NCBI GenBank assembly: GCA_023333565.1
Contig: JAJKFH010000295.1
Span: 910,001-974,000, forward strand
Length of the DNA: 64,000 nt
Source of the DNA: Puffinus mauretanicus
Lineage: Eukaryota > Chordata > Aves > Procellariiformes > Procellariidae
Direction: 5' to 3'
Shown here: positions 25,261-38,900 of the stretch, piece by piece
Position numbering within the stretch: the stretch's first letter is position 1
Layout: each line of letters opens with the position of its first letter
Translations under genes and position numbers: made by a program
Notes under the pieces: generated by a model
What the model was told of the DNA's origin: nothing
Seen by the model: only the letters and a program-made list of their open reading frames with translations
Database searches by the model: none

Positions 25261-26742
25261 AAATGTTTCTCTGCAAGTCTGTAGAGATTAAGAAATATCA
25301 GCTTTATGTTCTTCTGGAATAGTCTGGCTTTAGCAGCGACCTTGTTTTGACTTCTTGCTTTCTTCTTATTTTATGTTAAAAAGAAGTTGGAAATTCATTT
25401 ATCTCATAATTAATATGTCTAATTACAGAATTTATCTGTTTGAAAGTCTTTGTTCTCTTGTTTAGACATCCCTATCATAGATTTTTTTATTCTAATATTA
25501 AATATTAAAATATAACCAGTAAAAATGCATCTTGGTAATGTTTCCGATAATCCAAAATAATTGTATAAAATTGTGCTGTTTAATGAGTGATGGCCTTACC
25601 CCACCTGTATGGAAACTACAGTTTCTCTGGTTTCCTCATTTTGGACCTGTAATCCCTTATGAACAGGTTTTATTTTCTTTTTGGCTGTGAATGCAATACG
25701 GAAGTTCAGAAGAATGCCACTTTGCATTAAAATAGTATGTTCATCTAAAAGATTAAAGAAGTTCAGGTTTTCAGTTTTTGACAGCACTTTGGGCCAATTC
25801 CTGTTTTTAGCTAAATTGGTTCAGTCTTCCCAAGCTACACTAACACGAATTCCTGCACGTATAAAAAAAGCTTCGTGAAGCATAACATGTCTACGGACAT
25901 TTCTATAAACGTAGCAAGGAAAATCAGACAAGATGGGTACATCAAGGGGAAAAAATCCTGGCTAGGCAGTCAACTTGCAATAAAAATAAGAAAAGTAAAG
26001 GCTGTGTAAATTAATTGCTAAGTAGTACAGTATCCTTTTTGAAGGTGTAGAGGAGAAGTGTGAAGGACAAGAGTGACTCAGCTGAGATTTTATAAATCGC
26101 AAACTTTAGGCATTCAGTTTCTTTTCAGATTCTGACATATATACTAATCCCAACCAAACCACTGTTCGTTCAATATTCATGAATGAAAAACCATTTTGTT
26201 CTTAAGTCTGCTTCAAAGAAAGTGTTCCCAGTACTGAGATCAGCCTTTGGAAGTTGAAAATTTTGGATGAACCGGTGGGTTTTGAGAGATGGCAAAATAG
26301 TAGAAAAATGAATAAATGCCAACCCCAAATGTAGCTGAAGCGGTTTCCATAGGAACACAGATGTGTGGCTCCTGTGCATGACATATTTAGCAATTTGATT
26401 ACATGTTTGTTCTGACCTTACAATTGAAAAAGGCCATTCAAGAATAATAGCATTTGAGGATCCTAACAAGGGATCATTATGCTAATGGCTCCTGAAATAT
26501 CCCTAAACTCCTGTGTTAAAGTTCATAGCTGTAAATGGCTCACAAAGAATCTAAAGCATAAATCATTAAATGACTGAGTTCCGCTCTACTCTCAGCAAAG
26601 TACTCTACTGACTGTTAGCACAAAGAAAATGTGCATGGAAATGTTCTTTAATGTATGTCATAGTGATCTTGAAAGCTGAAGTAAGAAGTAACATCGAGCA
26701 GTAACCTTTATCCAGTAAGTACTGTGTTTTCGTAGGTTGCTG

Positions 26743-26762
26743 TTAGGGTAAATTTACCCTAA
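26743..26762. repeat. Perfect 20-bp palindrome
   Basis: TTAGGGTAAATTTACCCTAA is exactly self-complementary with no loop. It begins and ends with the telomere-type words TTAGGG and CCCTAA, but there is only one of each. It lies 17 bases before a 55-codon open frame. It could be a binding site for a dimeric protein, a transposon end pair with nothing between, or chance. Confidence 0.95.
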
Positions 26763-27339
26763 GGCTCGTTTTGTGGTAGCCCACCAGCAGTCGCACAAAG
26801 CCCTTCTGGGGGTCTGCAGCCTCTCCTGCCTCTGATACTCCTCTCCTTACTGCACTATACGTTAAAAAAAAGTCTCCCAAGGCAAAAGCTACATTTGTAG
26901 AGATGTGTAACTCCGTAGAGACCTTTGGAAATACAATTGATTACAGGTAAGTTGTTGATTCGTGTGAAACATTTCAAGGTGTCCAATAACTTAGCTGTTT
27001 AGGCTGAGCTTTGTAGAGCTCGCAAAATGAGTCGAGTCTACGTGACGCTTTCTAATCTGCATAAATTTTAGCCTATACTGATTTGAACACGTAGAAATGT
27101 GAGAAGCTTTCCATGCTCACTCATGTGGCTTAGCATTTTTTTTTTTTTTTTTGCAGATTGAAAGTCACAACCTGAGCAGTGGCCCCTCTGCTGTGGCACT
27201 GTGCCCCAGCAGGTGTTGGGGACACGTAATCGCCTCGAAGGCACCGTGCCATGACTTACTCACTGTGAAATTCTCTTATTTCTGCTGTAGTTATAAGGGG
27301 TACCTAAATTGGAACATAAATTGTCTCTAGTTAATTATT

Positions 27340-27427
27340 CCATTAAATGAGCAATGTGGACTGCTAAGCATTATTATTCCCATTTTACAATTGAAGAAAC
27401 GAAGTTAGCGATGTCTTAGTGATTCTG
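27340..27427 (+). repeat. MIR-like (CORE-SINE) relic
   Basis: CATTATTATTCCCATTTTAC at 27369-27388 followed by AATTGAAGAAACGAAG and, after a gap, GTCTTAGTGATTC follows the order of the MIR consensus (TATTATTATCCCCATTTTACAGATGAGGAAACTGAGG..GGTTAAGTGACTT in pieces). MIR-type SINEs are ancient and occur as degraded copies across amniotes. The ends are not definable. Confidence 0.7.
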
Positions 27428-30369
27428 ATGTGAGTATTTAGTTGCATATCTGGACTCTCATGAGTATCATAAATAAGACCAAAATCTGGCGTGTTTCAAC
27501 TGTTCTAGTCATTGAAAACAGACTGATAATGAAGATAAATTGTGCATATGCTGTACTTGTTCTGAATGTACAATTGCTACTCATCTCTGCAAGGCTCAAA
27601 TGCGAGGTCTGAACTCTGGCTACCGAATGCTCCAGGATAATTAGCGAGCCCAAAAAATTAATCCCAAAATGGGATATAGCAATACTGCTGATCTCTCTGT
27701 TGTAGGAAACTCAGGTGTTCTAACAGAGATCTCTGCATTTAGATCCTCTCTTTCGTCTGGCACATGATTTTTCCGGAGATAAGGATACACACTACAATCT
27801 GGTGGTATTTTTCAAGGAGTTTTATATGATTTTTTTTTTTAACTGAAAAAAAAGGTTTGTTTTGTTGCAGATCACTTCTTTTAGCAAGATGTACATTACC
27901 TTTCAAAACAGCGGGAGTACGTGACCTGACTGCTTGTAAGGATTTCCTTACGTATCCAGACATTTTCTTGTTAAGTCTTGACAATATATGGGTTTTAGCA
28001 CTTATTGCAGTTAATAAGAGATGTCTGAATGGAGCATCAAGGACACTTAGCTCTCAGGTGGGTCTGTGACTGCTCTTGGAGTACTTGAGTTGTGAAAGAA
28101 ATGGATTTCACCGTCTTTAACTTTCATGAGAAGATTTACGAAAATACTTTATTTTGGCTCATCAAATCACCTTGAAGTGCAAAAACAGAATGTAAATTAC
28201 CAGGGCAAAATGAGACTGGTGTCAGTATTTTTTTTTTCTCTAGTATGCAATGTTTTTCCAGATCCAAATTTTCTTTTAGGCATGCCAGGCCTGGGTGGAG
28301 TGGCATTGCCGAAATATCTACATGGGGTCTGTTACCGTTCCTTTCTCTAGTACGGATGGAGTGAACACAGGGTGTCATATAGCTTCAAATGACTATTTTC
28401 TCTTAAGGGTCATTGTCCGCATAACACGATATTATTATTCATTGCAACAGATGATTATGTTATTAAAATATTCAAGGAGTAGAGTGTTCGCATAGAGCTT
28501 TCAGGCGCACATACGCTTCAGTGTTGTAATTAGATGGTTGAGGGTTTCTTCTTGATGTGACTTACTGCCAGCACTGGGGCACTTGGAAGACCTCGTAGGC
28601 AAATGTAAACGTTGTCAATTTGTGGAGAGCCGAGTTCCTCGCCAAGATGTATTTGTGAGATCCTGCGGGGAGCCGAGGAAATCTGTGTTTCAAATACACT
28701 GTGCCCTGCAGAGAGAGCTTTCACGTAGGCACTTGCTGCAGATCTCAGAGAAAACGCTGAACTTTGAAGTGCTCACCAGTGTGTGTCTCATCCAGCCCAA
28801 GGGAAATAATTGGAAAGTGTTTATAAAATACAGCTTTGCCATCAGCATTCAGGAGGGGATGGGAGAAAATGGGATCCTCTGTCGTGGCAACCGTACCTGT
28901 TATTGTAATAAAACAACTAAAGAAAGAGGATTTGTCTTAACGAGAGAGAAGATCAGGAGCTGCCACGTCCGGAGGCTTGTTGTGGAATGAATAAGGGATA
29001 TTTTTGTTTCTTATTATCATTATGCCAATCCTTTAAAAACATTCCTGAAGAAGAGTGGCTCACTGTTAGGAAGACTTACAACTTTTCTGCAGTCAGTTTA
29101 GTATGAATGTAGGCTGTTTATTTCACATTATTGAAATGTTTGTTGTTTTACCTTCAAATCAGACACACCACGTATACAAAACTTACAAAATGGCATGTAA
29201 AAATATGATGATTATTTTTAAATAGCGAGGGTCACATTTGGTTACAAAAATCTGTCAGTACTTTGTGACCAGCATAAGATGTTTTTTGCTTCAGGGCAGT
29301 TGTGTTGCGTGGGGCTGATATAAATGAAAGCTCTCATTTAACTTTATTGCCAGGCACTGAATAAAGATGCAAGCTCTAACTTTCAGCCTGGAAAGCAGAA
29401 GCAGGTAGCTAGAGGGTGCAGGTTTGACCTATGCTGTTTTGTGGGGTGGGGTGTTAGTGCCGGGGGTAATGTGAATCTCGTGTGTTCTTACACTTCGGAT
29501 GCGAGAGCCACGACAGTTTCTCCAGACCAGCTCTGCTGACCGTGCCCAGAGTGGCTATGTTAATCACCATGAGAGGGATGCATTTTATGAGAGAACAGAA
29601 AACGTTTTTTCTTACCATTTTTAGAAAGCCTTTCAAGAAAGACTTCTTCCTTGCAGGTGCTTGTACTGTGTAATCTTGGATATTGTTGAATATCAGATGG
29701 ATCCGAAAAGGGATGCTGGGTGATACCAAGAGTAGCTGCACCCTCTGAACACCTGGGAGGCTTCTGTATCTGAAGTGTGGAGATCCCCACCCTGCCAGCC
29801 AAGTCTGTGCTGTAGAAGCACGATTTCTAATGCAAAGTAAAGCAAACTCAGGAAAAAAGTTACACAGCTCTCTACTTTAGTCTTTGCATCATGTTTTTAG
29901 CCTATATAAGACAGCTATGATTAAGCGCATGCAGATGAATGGTGGGATTTTCTTCTTTGGGTACTTGCTTCATCTACAGCATCTATGGCCCAAGCAAAAA
30001 ATGCTTGACAATAAAAACATCCAAATGTATTAATGCTGTCTCCCATGTATTGAGTTTAGAGGCCAATTTGGTTAAACCCCATTACCAAAACAGCAGTGGC
30101 TTAAGGCAAAGCAAATTAGATGGGAAAAGGCAATTTCTAAATAAATATTTTTCACACCCTCACAAATTTGGAATTTGGTATCTGATAGCAAAATGGTTTT
30201 TCCAAGGAAGCTGAACCTCCTCTTGCCCATGGGACGGTAGGCAGAGGAAGGGATAAGAGGGAAATATGTAACACTTAAGTCAGCTGAGCTCCTCGGGGCT
30301 TTTCTTGTCTAAAAGGAAAGGCGATGGCAGATGAATGCACTCAAATACTATAAAAATAATAATGCTTTC

Positions 30370-30512
30370 TGGTATTTAATGCCTTTCACTGGAAAACCTC
30401 CAGGTGTTTACTTTAAGTAATAATTATTGCAACTAATTTTAATATCCCATTAAGGGAGGCTTGATTACCTCCCTTTGTAAGTACTAGAACCGGGGTTCTG
30501 TCCTCATTTATC
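30370..30512 (+). repeat. Possible MIR-like relic (weak)
   Basis: GTAAGTACTAGAACCGGGGT at about 30478-30497 followed by TCTGTCC resembles the MIR segment that reads GTAAGTGGCAGAGCCGGGAT and continues TCGAACCC. A TAATTATTGCAACTAATTTTA stretch upstream sits where the TTTAATCCTCACAACAA segment would be. The intervening part matches poorly, so this is tentative. Confidence 0.3.
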
Positions 30513-31200
30513 CCAGGTTAGCAATATGGCGAATGGTAAATCTAGGAATAAAATCAAGGTGGTGTAAGCAGAGTGATTGAATGTTTTCACTCTGGTATGT
30601 CAAAACAGGAGAAATTAATTTTCTTTCCCTCTGAGTTCAAACACCACAAATATTATACGCTGTCTGATCTGAGATTTATCTTGTCGTTTCCCAGAAGGGC
30701 TGTTTCCCTTCCTGGTAGGTGAGCGCCTGCAGTGGGCTGCTCTTCTGCCCTTTCCTGCCCGGAGGGAGGTCTTCGTTTTGCAGAAGCCTAAATCTCCCCC
30801 AAAAAATTCGTACTTCAATTCACCTGAATGTATAAATCAAAGAATTTGAAAAATGGCGGTAATCTGGGTACCTGGTACCTTTTTAAATCATTAAACCATA
30901 TAATAGGCAAAAGGAAATCAGAGCAAAATGAATTAGAAGTGAGGAAACTAGGTATTTTTTCACCTCTGATTTTTAACAGGTGAATTGAATGGAAGATCAA
31001 TAGTGCTGGCTAGGGGTCAGCTTTACTGTAGGAGGGTAATATGTGCAGTTCTCAACATGGTCTTCTACAGCATCTCAACCATGACCATCAATACCCTTTG
31101 ATTCCAGTAGTGCATCAGCTTGAAGCAAAAAATGCCAATCATGCTGTGTTGTGGACTGGTGTATGAGGAAATCAATAATAATGGAATTTAGTCATCAAAG

Positions 31201-31292
31201 CATGTTACAAGGTAGTGTACAAACATTAATTAACCTTTAAAAATAAGTATGAAACAAGTAATATTGTTCCCATTTCAGAGCTTGTGATAACT
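31201..31292 (+). repeat. MIR-like (CORE-SINE) relic
   Basis: CATTAATTAACCTTTAAAAA, TATGAAACAAGTAATATTG and TTCCCATTTCAGAGCTTG follow in the order of the MIR core (ACTCATTTAATCCTCACAAC, TATGAGGTAGGTACTATTAT, CCCCATTTTACAGATGAGG). The copy is old and has no definable target-site duplication. Confidence 0.6.
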
Positions 31293-32868
31293 GGAATATA
31301 CGAAGACAAGCATGGCTGGGTTTTTCAAAAATTGCAAGGGTCTTATTGAAGATGAAGGAAGGGCAAGTCTTCAAATCCTGGGGTGCAATTTTTCATGCAA
31401 GACATCACTAGAAAATACCAAATTATCACTAAAGGCATCTAGCTTTCCCACTCTCGCCTAACACAACAGTTGCAGTGGAGTAGCACAAGTCATAGATGGA
31501 TGCAGAACCAGCGCTTTGGCTCTCCTGCATTTCATGCAAGACCAGATCTTAGCTGGTGGGCTGTACTTAGAGCAATGCATTTTAAAGGAGGTTTTGCTGG
31601 TAACGAGAGGGCGCTGTAGGTTAATTTGTATACATATTCACGGTGTGGATTTATGCTGGTGTCCAGTGTGAAAACACGGTGATGTAAATCCTGAAGTACA
31701 AGTTTTGCATGCCCCGTTTCAATGTATTTTTTTAAATTGTGGGTGTGGGTGCAACTCCATGCACCTGTAGCAGCGTCTCCTCTGGAAATGTGTGAACTCT
31801 CTGCTTTTTTCCTAGTATATAAAATAATATGTCCTTGTGACATATTATAGGCTCTTCCATTAGATTTAATTTCTTCTCTTGTTTATTTTATTGCATTGAC
31901 TTAAGAAAAATACGATACCATGCTTGTCACTGCCTTAGGATTTTTTTTTCTATAGAAATATTATCTTTTTGATGATTCCGAGAAATCTGAGGAAAAAAAA
32001 TATTGATTTCTCTATGTCAAAAGGCTCTTCTGTATCTCATAAATATTCTTTTTGTCAAGATTTAATAATTTGTTGTCCAAGCTAGTGCTTAAGTGGAATA
32101 GATTTATGTTAATACAAACTTTCTTTGGTATTAAGATGATCAATTTTTCAAGTGAGGAAAAAAGGGAAGGTGTCAGGAGCAACAAATGACCATATCTGCT
32201 GTAGTTTACTTGTAACCTCAGGTTCAAATCAGATGATTTTGAGGAAGAGTTCATAGGGTAAATGTTAAAATACGTACAGAGAAAGGGGTACATTTTGCAT
32301 AGCTACCTGTAGGGGAAATACTAACGCTCATCAAAGTCAACAGGTGTTGAATCAAAACGTTTGCAAGATAGTATTCCACATTCGTCTTGGAGAGCATCCG
32401 GGAACATGAAAATTAGAGTCAATATTTAGATATCAAGTAAACCTGAAAAACCCAAGTCAGTGAGCTTAAAAAGCAGCGGGACAGTTTTCCACGTTGCTCG
32501 CTAGGCTCTTAGCCAGGCTGCAGCCACGCGCCCGCAAAGCAGGGAGAGGCTTTCCATGGCCTTGAGTAGAGTCCCCGTAACGAGCCGAAAGCATCCTTCT
32601 CCTTACTGGAGGTAGGAGTAATTAGATTTTTACAGTGCTTCGCGTATCAATGAAACCACAGTGATTCCAGTTAGAGTAGATGAAAATGAGACAAGATACT
32701 CAATTTTACGAAGTGTAGGACTGAGGAGATCAAGACGACTGTTACAGTATTAATCTTTTTGGGCTATTTGTGCCTATTAAAGAAAAGCACTTGATAAATG
32801 ATGACTATATCCATATTACAGCCAAGATGAACCCTACAACTTGTATAGGATCACCTCTGATTGAAAAA

Positions 32869-32871
<3 letters not shown>

Positions 32872-32900
<29 letters not shown>
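32872..32900 (+). repeat. 29-bp uninterrupted A run
   Basis: This is the longest homopolymer in the window. No repeat family or recognisable processed gene was seen in the 400 bases upstream, and I saw no flanking target-site duplication. It may be a simple mononucleotide microsatellite or the tail of an unrecognised retro-insert. Confidence 0.95.
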
Positions 32901-32903
<3 letters not shown>

Positions 32904-35900
32904 GGGTCTGTTGCCTGCCTTCACTGACCTGCTTTATTAATGTGTTTTTTCTTATGGACTTTCTCTCTAAATGTAGGCTGAGTTTTGTGCTGACTTTCTA
33001 ACCATGAGGAATACAATTTAGAAATAAATCCGTTTTTAATTAAATTATCTGGGCTTTGTTTTTGATTATATGCTTCTACTAATCGAACAACAAATTATGT
33101 AAAATTGAGAACGGAAAAATAAATTTGCAGGATATTTTTCTTTGTGGTTCTGGTGAGTCACTATGTTATGAAATCATCCCTCATTCATGAACTGATTTGG
33201 GAAGGTAAACCAGAATATTTTGTTACATGTGTATTGATGTTTTGTATTTTAATAAGACTCAGTTTGACTTGCTGCCTGACAAAAATAAGAGAGTTATATT
33301 TCTTTCTGCAGCAAAGTTTCAGACCAATGAGCCTTCTGGCAGGATGATCACAGTTGAATTTCAGCGGTGGCTGTACAGATTGCCAGATTATATTGTATAT
33401 AATTAGCATATGTTGTTCAAAATTCTTCTTGGTTATACTAGTGAGAAGCCAGAAGTACTCTCCTGAGATCAATGCATTTTCTCTGCTATTTACCCTGCTG
33501 AAATCACAGTTTAGCTCATTGTGTGTTTTTATAATATGTTGTACACAACTGTGAATACATATTTGATTATAATAGAAATGTGATTAAATTTCAGCTTTGT
33601 TCACTTCACCTGCTTTTGCTCACTATCTCTCTACTGAGATTTATTCCATCGTTCAAAACTCTTCAACTGCTTCAGATAGCTGCCAGAAAAATGAAAACAG
33701 CAAACAAAAAAACAAACAAAATCCCTTCTGCCAAGACCTTGATTTCTTTTCCTCCTACAAACATGAGTTTCATCTCTGCCACTGTAGCAAATTTATATAT
33801 TGGGTATTTCAATTCTTTGTAACGACAGAAATAGAGGCTCGCAGCCAAACTATAAGAAACGAATAGGTCTTCAAATACTAATGTTAAAATAGTGGTCTTT
33901 TTATGTAATAGATAAGTGTAATTTCCCGTATTCCATGCACAGTGGCTTGTTTTCCAAGAGGAACATTTAAAATTATTCTGATAATTTTAACAACATTGCA
34001 GTCTCTCAAAAGAGGCTTTCCGTAGCGTACGTGGCGGTGCCGGAGCCGCTTACCGACGTGCACATGGGCTGCCTGGCATCTCAGCTTTATCATTTGTGAA
34101 GACTTCTGCAATCCCAAACACCAAGTAGCTCTAAAATGATAAATAAAACTTTGCCGGCATGTCTTTAGACGTGAGAGGCAAACTCCTGGGGTAAAGCAGC
34201 ACTGTTGCTTTAATGCCTGTCGACATGAGCCGAAGTTCTCTTGCTGCAATTTTTCCTTTAGTATTGCGTCTACTTTTATGAAGTAAGCCTGTGTTTATCA
34301 TCATTTTCTCTCCCTGTTTGAAGCAGAAAAATACAAAATATCTCCTCTGAAAAAGAAGGCCAGATACGGTCATGGAACTTGCTTCTCTGTAGTACCCTGA
34401 ATTTGCATGACATAGTTTTCCTTTTTGTTGGAAACAACGTGCCAGCTACTGACTGGATCAATAAAAATTGATTTTTGAATAGTGAGTAGAAGCAAACAAT
34501 TGCATAAAAGGGGAAATAATCTTATGCTGAAAGCAATTGGATAACATACATTTTACCAGTAAGTGATGGGTGCGTAGAGATAAAAAATAGGGCATTTATG
34601 ACCTGGGAAGAAAAAAGTTAAATGAGGTCTTAATTCTGATTTGTGATATTTTTATGACTGATATAGAACAAAGTATCTAATTTTATTCTAAGCAGGGTGG
34701 TTTGGGTTTTTTTTTTTTTTTTCATCTTTGCTGGCTTATTTCTGTTTAGTTGTGAGAGAAGTGTGCTAAGTAGCCCCAGAAGGGCTTTCAAAGGATAGAT
34801 TGCTATTGCTTTCGGTTGTACAAAAAGGTTAATTATGGAGGTTGGGAAAATGTTGCTGCTTTAATGATAAGGGACTACTATACAGAAATGACTAACTGAG
34901 CTAGTTTTCACGGTCATCTTAATTTTAGAATAAATGACAAAACATCAGGCTCCTTGATCATTCTGAGCATTAAAAATGGAAGGTCTGACATGCATGAGAA
35001 ATACCTAATGACCAGAAAATCTGGGATAGGTAACAGAGGAGGAGATCAACTAAAAAATAATTCATTAGAATTTCTATGTAACACGATCTTTCTAAAAACT
35101 AATTAAAAAAAATGTACAAAACCAAAGTTGTAGAATTTTTGCCAGAGTTTATAGACTGTTAAATAAAACAGAATTTGTAATAAATTAAACTGTAATTTAA
35201 ACCCGTCTTTTTTATGCTTTTCTTCATGGATCTTATTCTGCGATTCAAGTCAATCAGGTACTGCAGGGTTTCAAAGGAGAACAGAATTTGGATTTTATTG
35301 TTGACATACTAAAGTTGATATATTATCACCATTTTTGCTTTAGTGCTGGTCCGGTAATACAAGTTTTCAAATAGAAAATATGTATTTCCCCCCATTTTTG
35401 CACTAAGCGACTGAAAAAGGAAAAGGTCTGTTCAAGGTTTGCACAACATTTTTTTGCCAGGAATATGAAGACCTGTAAATTACAGCGTTTACTAGAAAAT
35501 ACAAGAAAGACCGTACCTGCCAAATTAAAGAATGATTGCTTAAGAGCACCATCCTTGAAAAGCGTTGAGACCAATGGTGGGTAAACCTCCATAGGTACCA
35601 GAAATTCACATTCTGCTTAAATAAGTGTTCTTGTAGGAATTCATTGAGTCCAATGAAAATTGCTCCAGGCTAGCGAACCTCTAAGAAATCTCGCAATAAC
35701 CCGCTGTCTTCTGAGATTGTCTCAGCCAGGTGCCCTTGAGGATCACCTCTGTGAGCAGCACTAAATACGGGTTGTTGGGATCCGGGGCTGTTCTGGGGTA
35801 GGGATGGTTGGTGCTCTGCTGCCAAGCCAGCCCTGGCAGAATTTCACAGCAGAGAGAAATCCTCTAGGGCTTAGATACAATTTATTTTTTAATACCTTCT

Positions 35901-38900
35901 GTATCTATTACCTTATGGCTTTTGACTACGGTCATTATTTTAAGTCATCTGTTAGACTCTTGAGTTACGTTTGAGGACCAAGATAATGCAGCCCAGGCTA
36001 CAAGGAGTTTGAGTTTTGCATGTTCTGCTCTGCCTTTGGAGTTGCAAGGATTTGCACTGAATTTTGAAGACAGACAGGTTTTAGTCCTCTTCCAGCCTAC
36101 ACTTTACTGACTTGAATGAATTGAAAAGCATCCTCCATCTGCCTACTATGCAAACAGAATATCTGTAGGAAGTGAGCAAGCAACAGTTTCATCGGTATTC
36201 CCAAGATACTTCACTTGGTTTTAATTCTTCAAAATCCAATACCCCAGTATTTAAAAACTGTATAATCCTAGCCTGTTGCTGTTGCAGTCAATGAAAAAAT
36301 ATATTCAAGTAATGCAGAACTGCTAATACAGTAGAAATTAGCAAAGGTAGATGTTTGGAAGTTATTGCATTAATTTATAATTTATAAAGTTAATGAGTTT
36401 TGTATAAAAGTTAATATCTAGAGATACGTAGAATGAAAACAGTTATTAGAAACATTATTAATACTGAAATGAAGAAACATTTTGCTTTTCATATTCATTT
36501 TTTGCCCATGTCTTTTGCAGTTCTGAAATGTGTTTGTCTTCCAAATTGTGACGACGCAGGAAAAACAGTTGTGGAAGTTTAGTAGTATTGGGACGGTGGT
36601 GAAATATGGGATCTCAGCAAAGCATTATCTATGTGAATTATTAATATTTGCATATTTTACTTCTGTTTGTTCCTTTATTCGTTCTTCAATATAAGTGAGA
36701 AGGATGGTATTTTTCCAGTGTTTGAGAACAGGACTGGCCCTCGCTTGGGGGGTGTCTGTGGGAGGTTTTAGTTCAGGTCAGCAGTGGCACTCGCCCTGTG
36801 GCATCACACTTCTTCCCAGCGCAGGCACAGGCTGAGCTTTAAACTACAGCAGATATCAGGAGGTTGTAGCTATTCCTTAAAATTGCATGTGTATTAAAAA
36901 AATAGATATGTTTGTGAGCTTTTGTGCTTCTGTGGTTTCTTTTCCTGTCTTGTTGGTAAGAGTTACAAGACTTATGGTAGAACATTGGCTACCATAATCT
37001 ACAACGCAAGAGCAAAACTGTTGCTCACGCCAAAGAGTCGTTGCTGAGATCTTGGCAGAGACAAAAAGTTGAGATGACGCAGAGTTAAAGAAAATACTGC
37101 TGGTGAAATAATGTGGGAAAGTTGGTCCTAGAAGCTGATGCTGGTTGTGATGAGAGCAGGAGCTGCAGCTGCAGGAAGGGAGGGACTGGTTGGTGGATAG
37201 AAGGGCCATTGCAAACTAAAATAGGTGGCATTGCAAACTGAGATAGGCAACTGAAAGCAAGCCAAAGACCTGGAGAGGGAAAGCATTTAGTAGGAAAACT
37301 CTGTGCTGAGCAATGGTTTTAGTAGCTTGTGAGTTTGTAGTTTATCCAAGAGAATCTTGGATGCTGAGAGCAATAAAAATTACAAAGCACAGAAAATGAG
37401 AATTGCGGATTTCAGAGCCTATAAAATTACGGAGATGAAAAAGACTGAAAGAAGGGATTGGGAAGAAAAGCAGTTTGGTGTGACTGTGTTTGCAGTGAAT
37501 AGATCAAGCCATTGATGAAGCCTCCCCAGTGCTTGAGGTTTGCTTGGGGGAGTAAATACGGAATACCTTTGGAATACCTTTGTGTTCCAGAGATCTCTTG
37601 GGCATTAGAGACCCCTGGCTCAGGCTGGCACTTAGCTCCTTTCTGGTAGACTACATTTTGCCTAATTTGTAAGTTTTTGCACACGTAAAAATGTCATGTA
37701 TATATAGTAAGTATATAAAAGCAGTGTGTCTTTTATTGAAATACCTCCCCCAAGAAATCTAAAATATAAGCAGTTGGCTCTGTTTATTCTGAAACATGTA
37801 GTTTTGTTATGACAAATAGCTCCATTTGCTTTTGTTTCACATAAATACAGGAAATAAATATTTTTATTTACTGTAGTTATCCCCGACTAGCATATGTTAG
37901 TTTGCAGCATAAGCAGCATATATAGATTTAAGAGTTAACCAGGACTTAAGTGTAATTCCTTTTGAGCATTTAGCTATTAACTTCATGCAAGTAAAACCAT
38001 TGAGTTTCTTATTTAATGACTTATTTGTTTATATGGAAAATCAATTAGCATGGCCCCTGTGGTTTCCTTACCTTTTCTCTTCAAGGATTCTCACCAGGAG
38101 AGGTACTGACACAGCGTGCTGTTGGCACCCACGAAGTCCCGCGGTTTGCAGGGGGTCCCATGGCGCAGGGACCTGCCAAGTCAGTGCATCAGAGCAGGGC
38201 AGGAGCTGGGGATGAGCCTTCAGGACCTTTAAACTTACTCTTAAGGCTAGCATTAATAAATACCAGCCTCAGGTGTTGGTGGGGAAGATAATGTTAATGG
38301 AAAGGGAAACATGATTGGTTTTTTTGAATAATTGGTGGCTTAAAAAGGCTCGGTTCCAGCCTGCGCTGTATGAGCACTTGCAACTGTTTTTTATGTTGTG
38401 GGTTTTTTTTCCCCTCCTTTCGTTAAGAGATGAATGTCCTTTAGGACACGAAGTCGTGTATGTACTGGGGAGGAATGTGCTGGAATAGCACTGCATACGT
38501 GCGGGGACGGAGGCGAGAGGCGCTGGGCACATCTCTCTCATTTGCTGCCAGTTCAGCTGGTTCTGGGGCTGTGGTAGTTCCAGGTCTGGGTCTCCTCGGA
38601 GCAGAAGCAGCCAAGAGCCAGTGCTTCCAAGCTGTTTGCTGGGCCTTTCTGTCACTGCTTTGGAGCAAGCATATATCCTCTCAGGAGTCTCTCTTGAAAC
38701 CTCTAGCATTTTTTGTGCTGGTTGACTATGCCTAAATTGGCCCAGATTTACAAAGAGGTCCGTATATGCTTGCTACACTGAGATAAATCAGTCTTTTTTT
38801 CATGGAAAGTCAATTGTATTCCCATTTATCTGCCTGCATATGGTTATTGATAGGAACTCTTCCAGTCCAGGAAAGCACAAAGCAAAAAGCAGGTGAAGGG

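Larger units (their letters stand above)
25261..32871. other. Non-coding stretch with MIR-like relics and exon-like frames
   Basis: There is no gene I can name. The longest frame in it is a plus-strand stop-to-stop frame at 28556-28987 of about 144 codons, with no recognisable domain and within the length chance predicts. MIR-like relics, a palindrome and the frame with a strong splice donor at 26780-26946 are listed separately. A 17-T run at 27136-27152 followed by GCAG looks like a splice acceptor but has no matching donor. Confidence 0.6.

Noticed and set aside
27136..27156. T17 plus GCAG as a splice acceptor
   Set aside because: A frame of about 50 codons follows but ends in a stop with no donor; T runs before AG are common.
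28556..28987. About 144 stop-free codons on the plus strand
   Set aside because: Several frames of this length are expected by chance at this GC content, and the translation shows no family I know.
32770..32830. MIR-like words near TATCCATATTACAGCCAAGATG
   Set aside because: Only a short partial match; the neighbouring MIR segments are absent.
32400..32900. Processed pseudogene ending in the 29-A run
   Set aside because: No recognisable gene sequence upstream and no target-site duplication was found.
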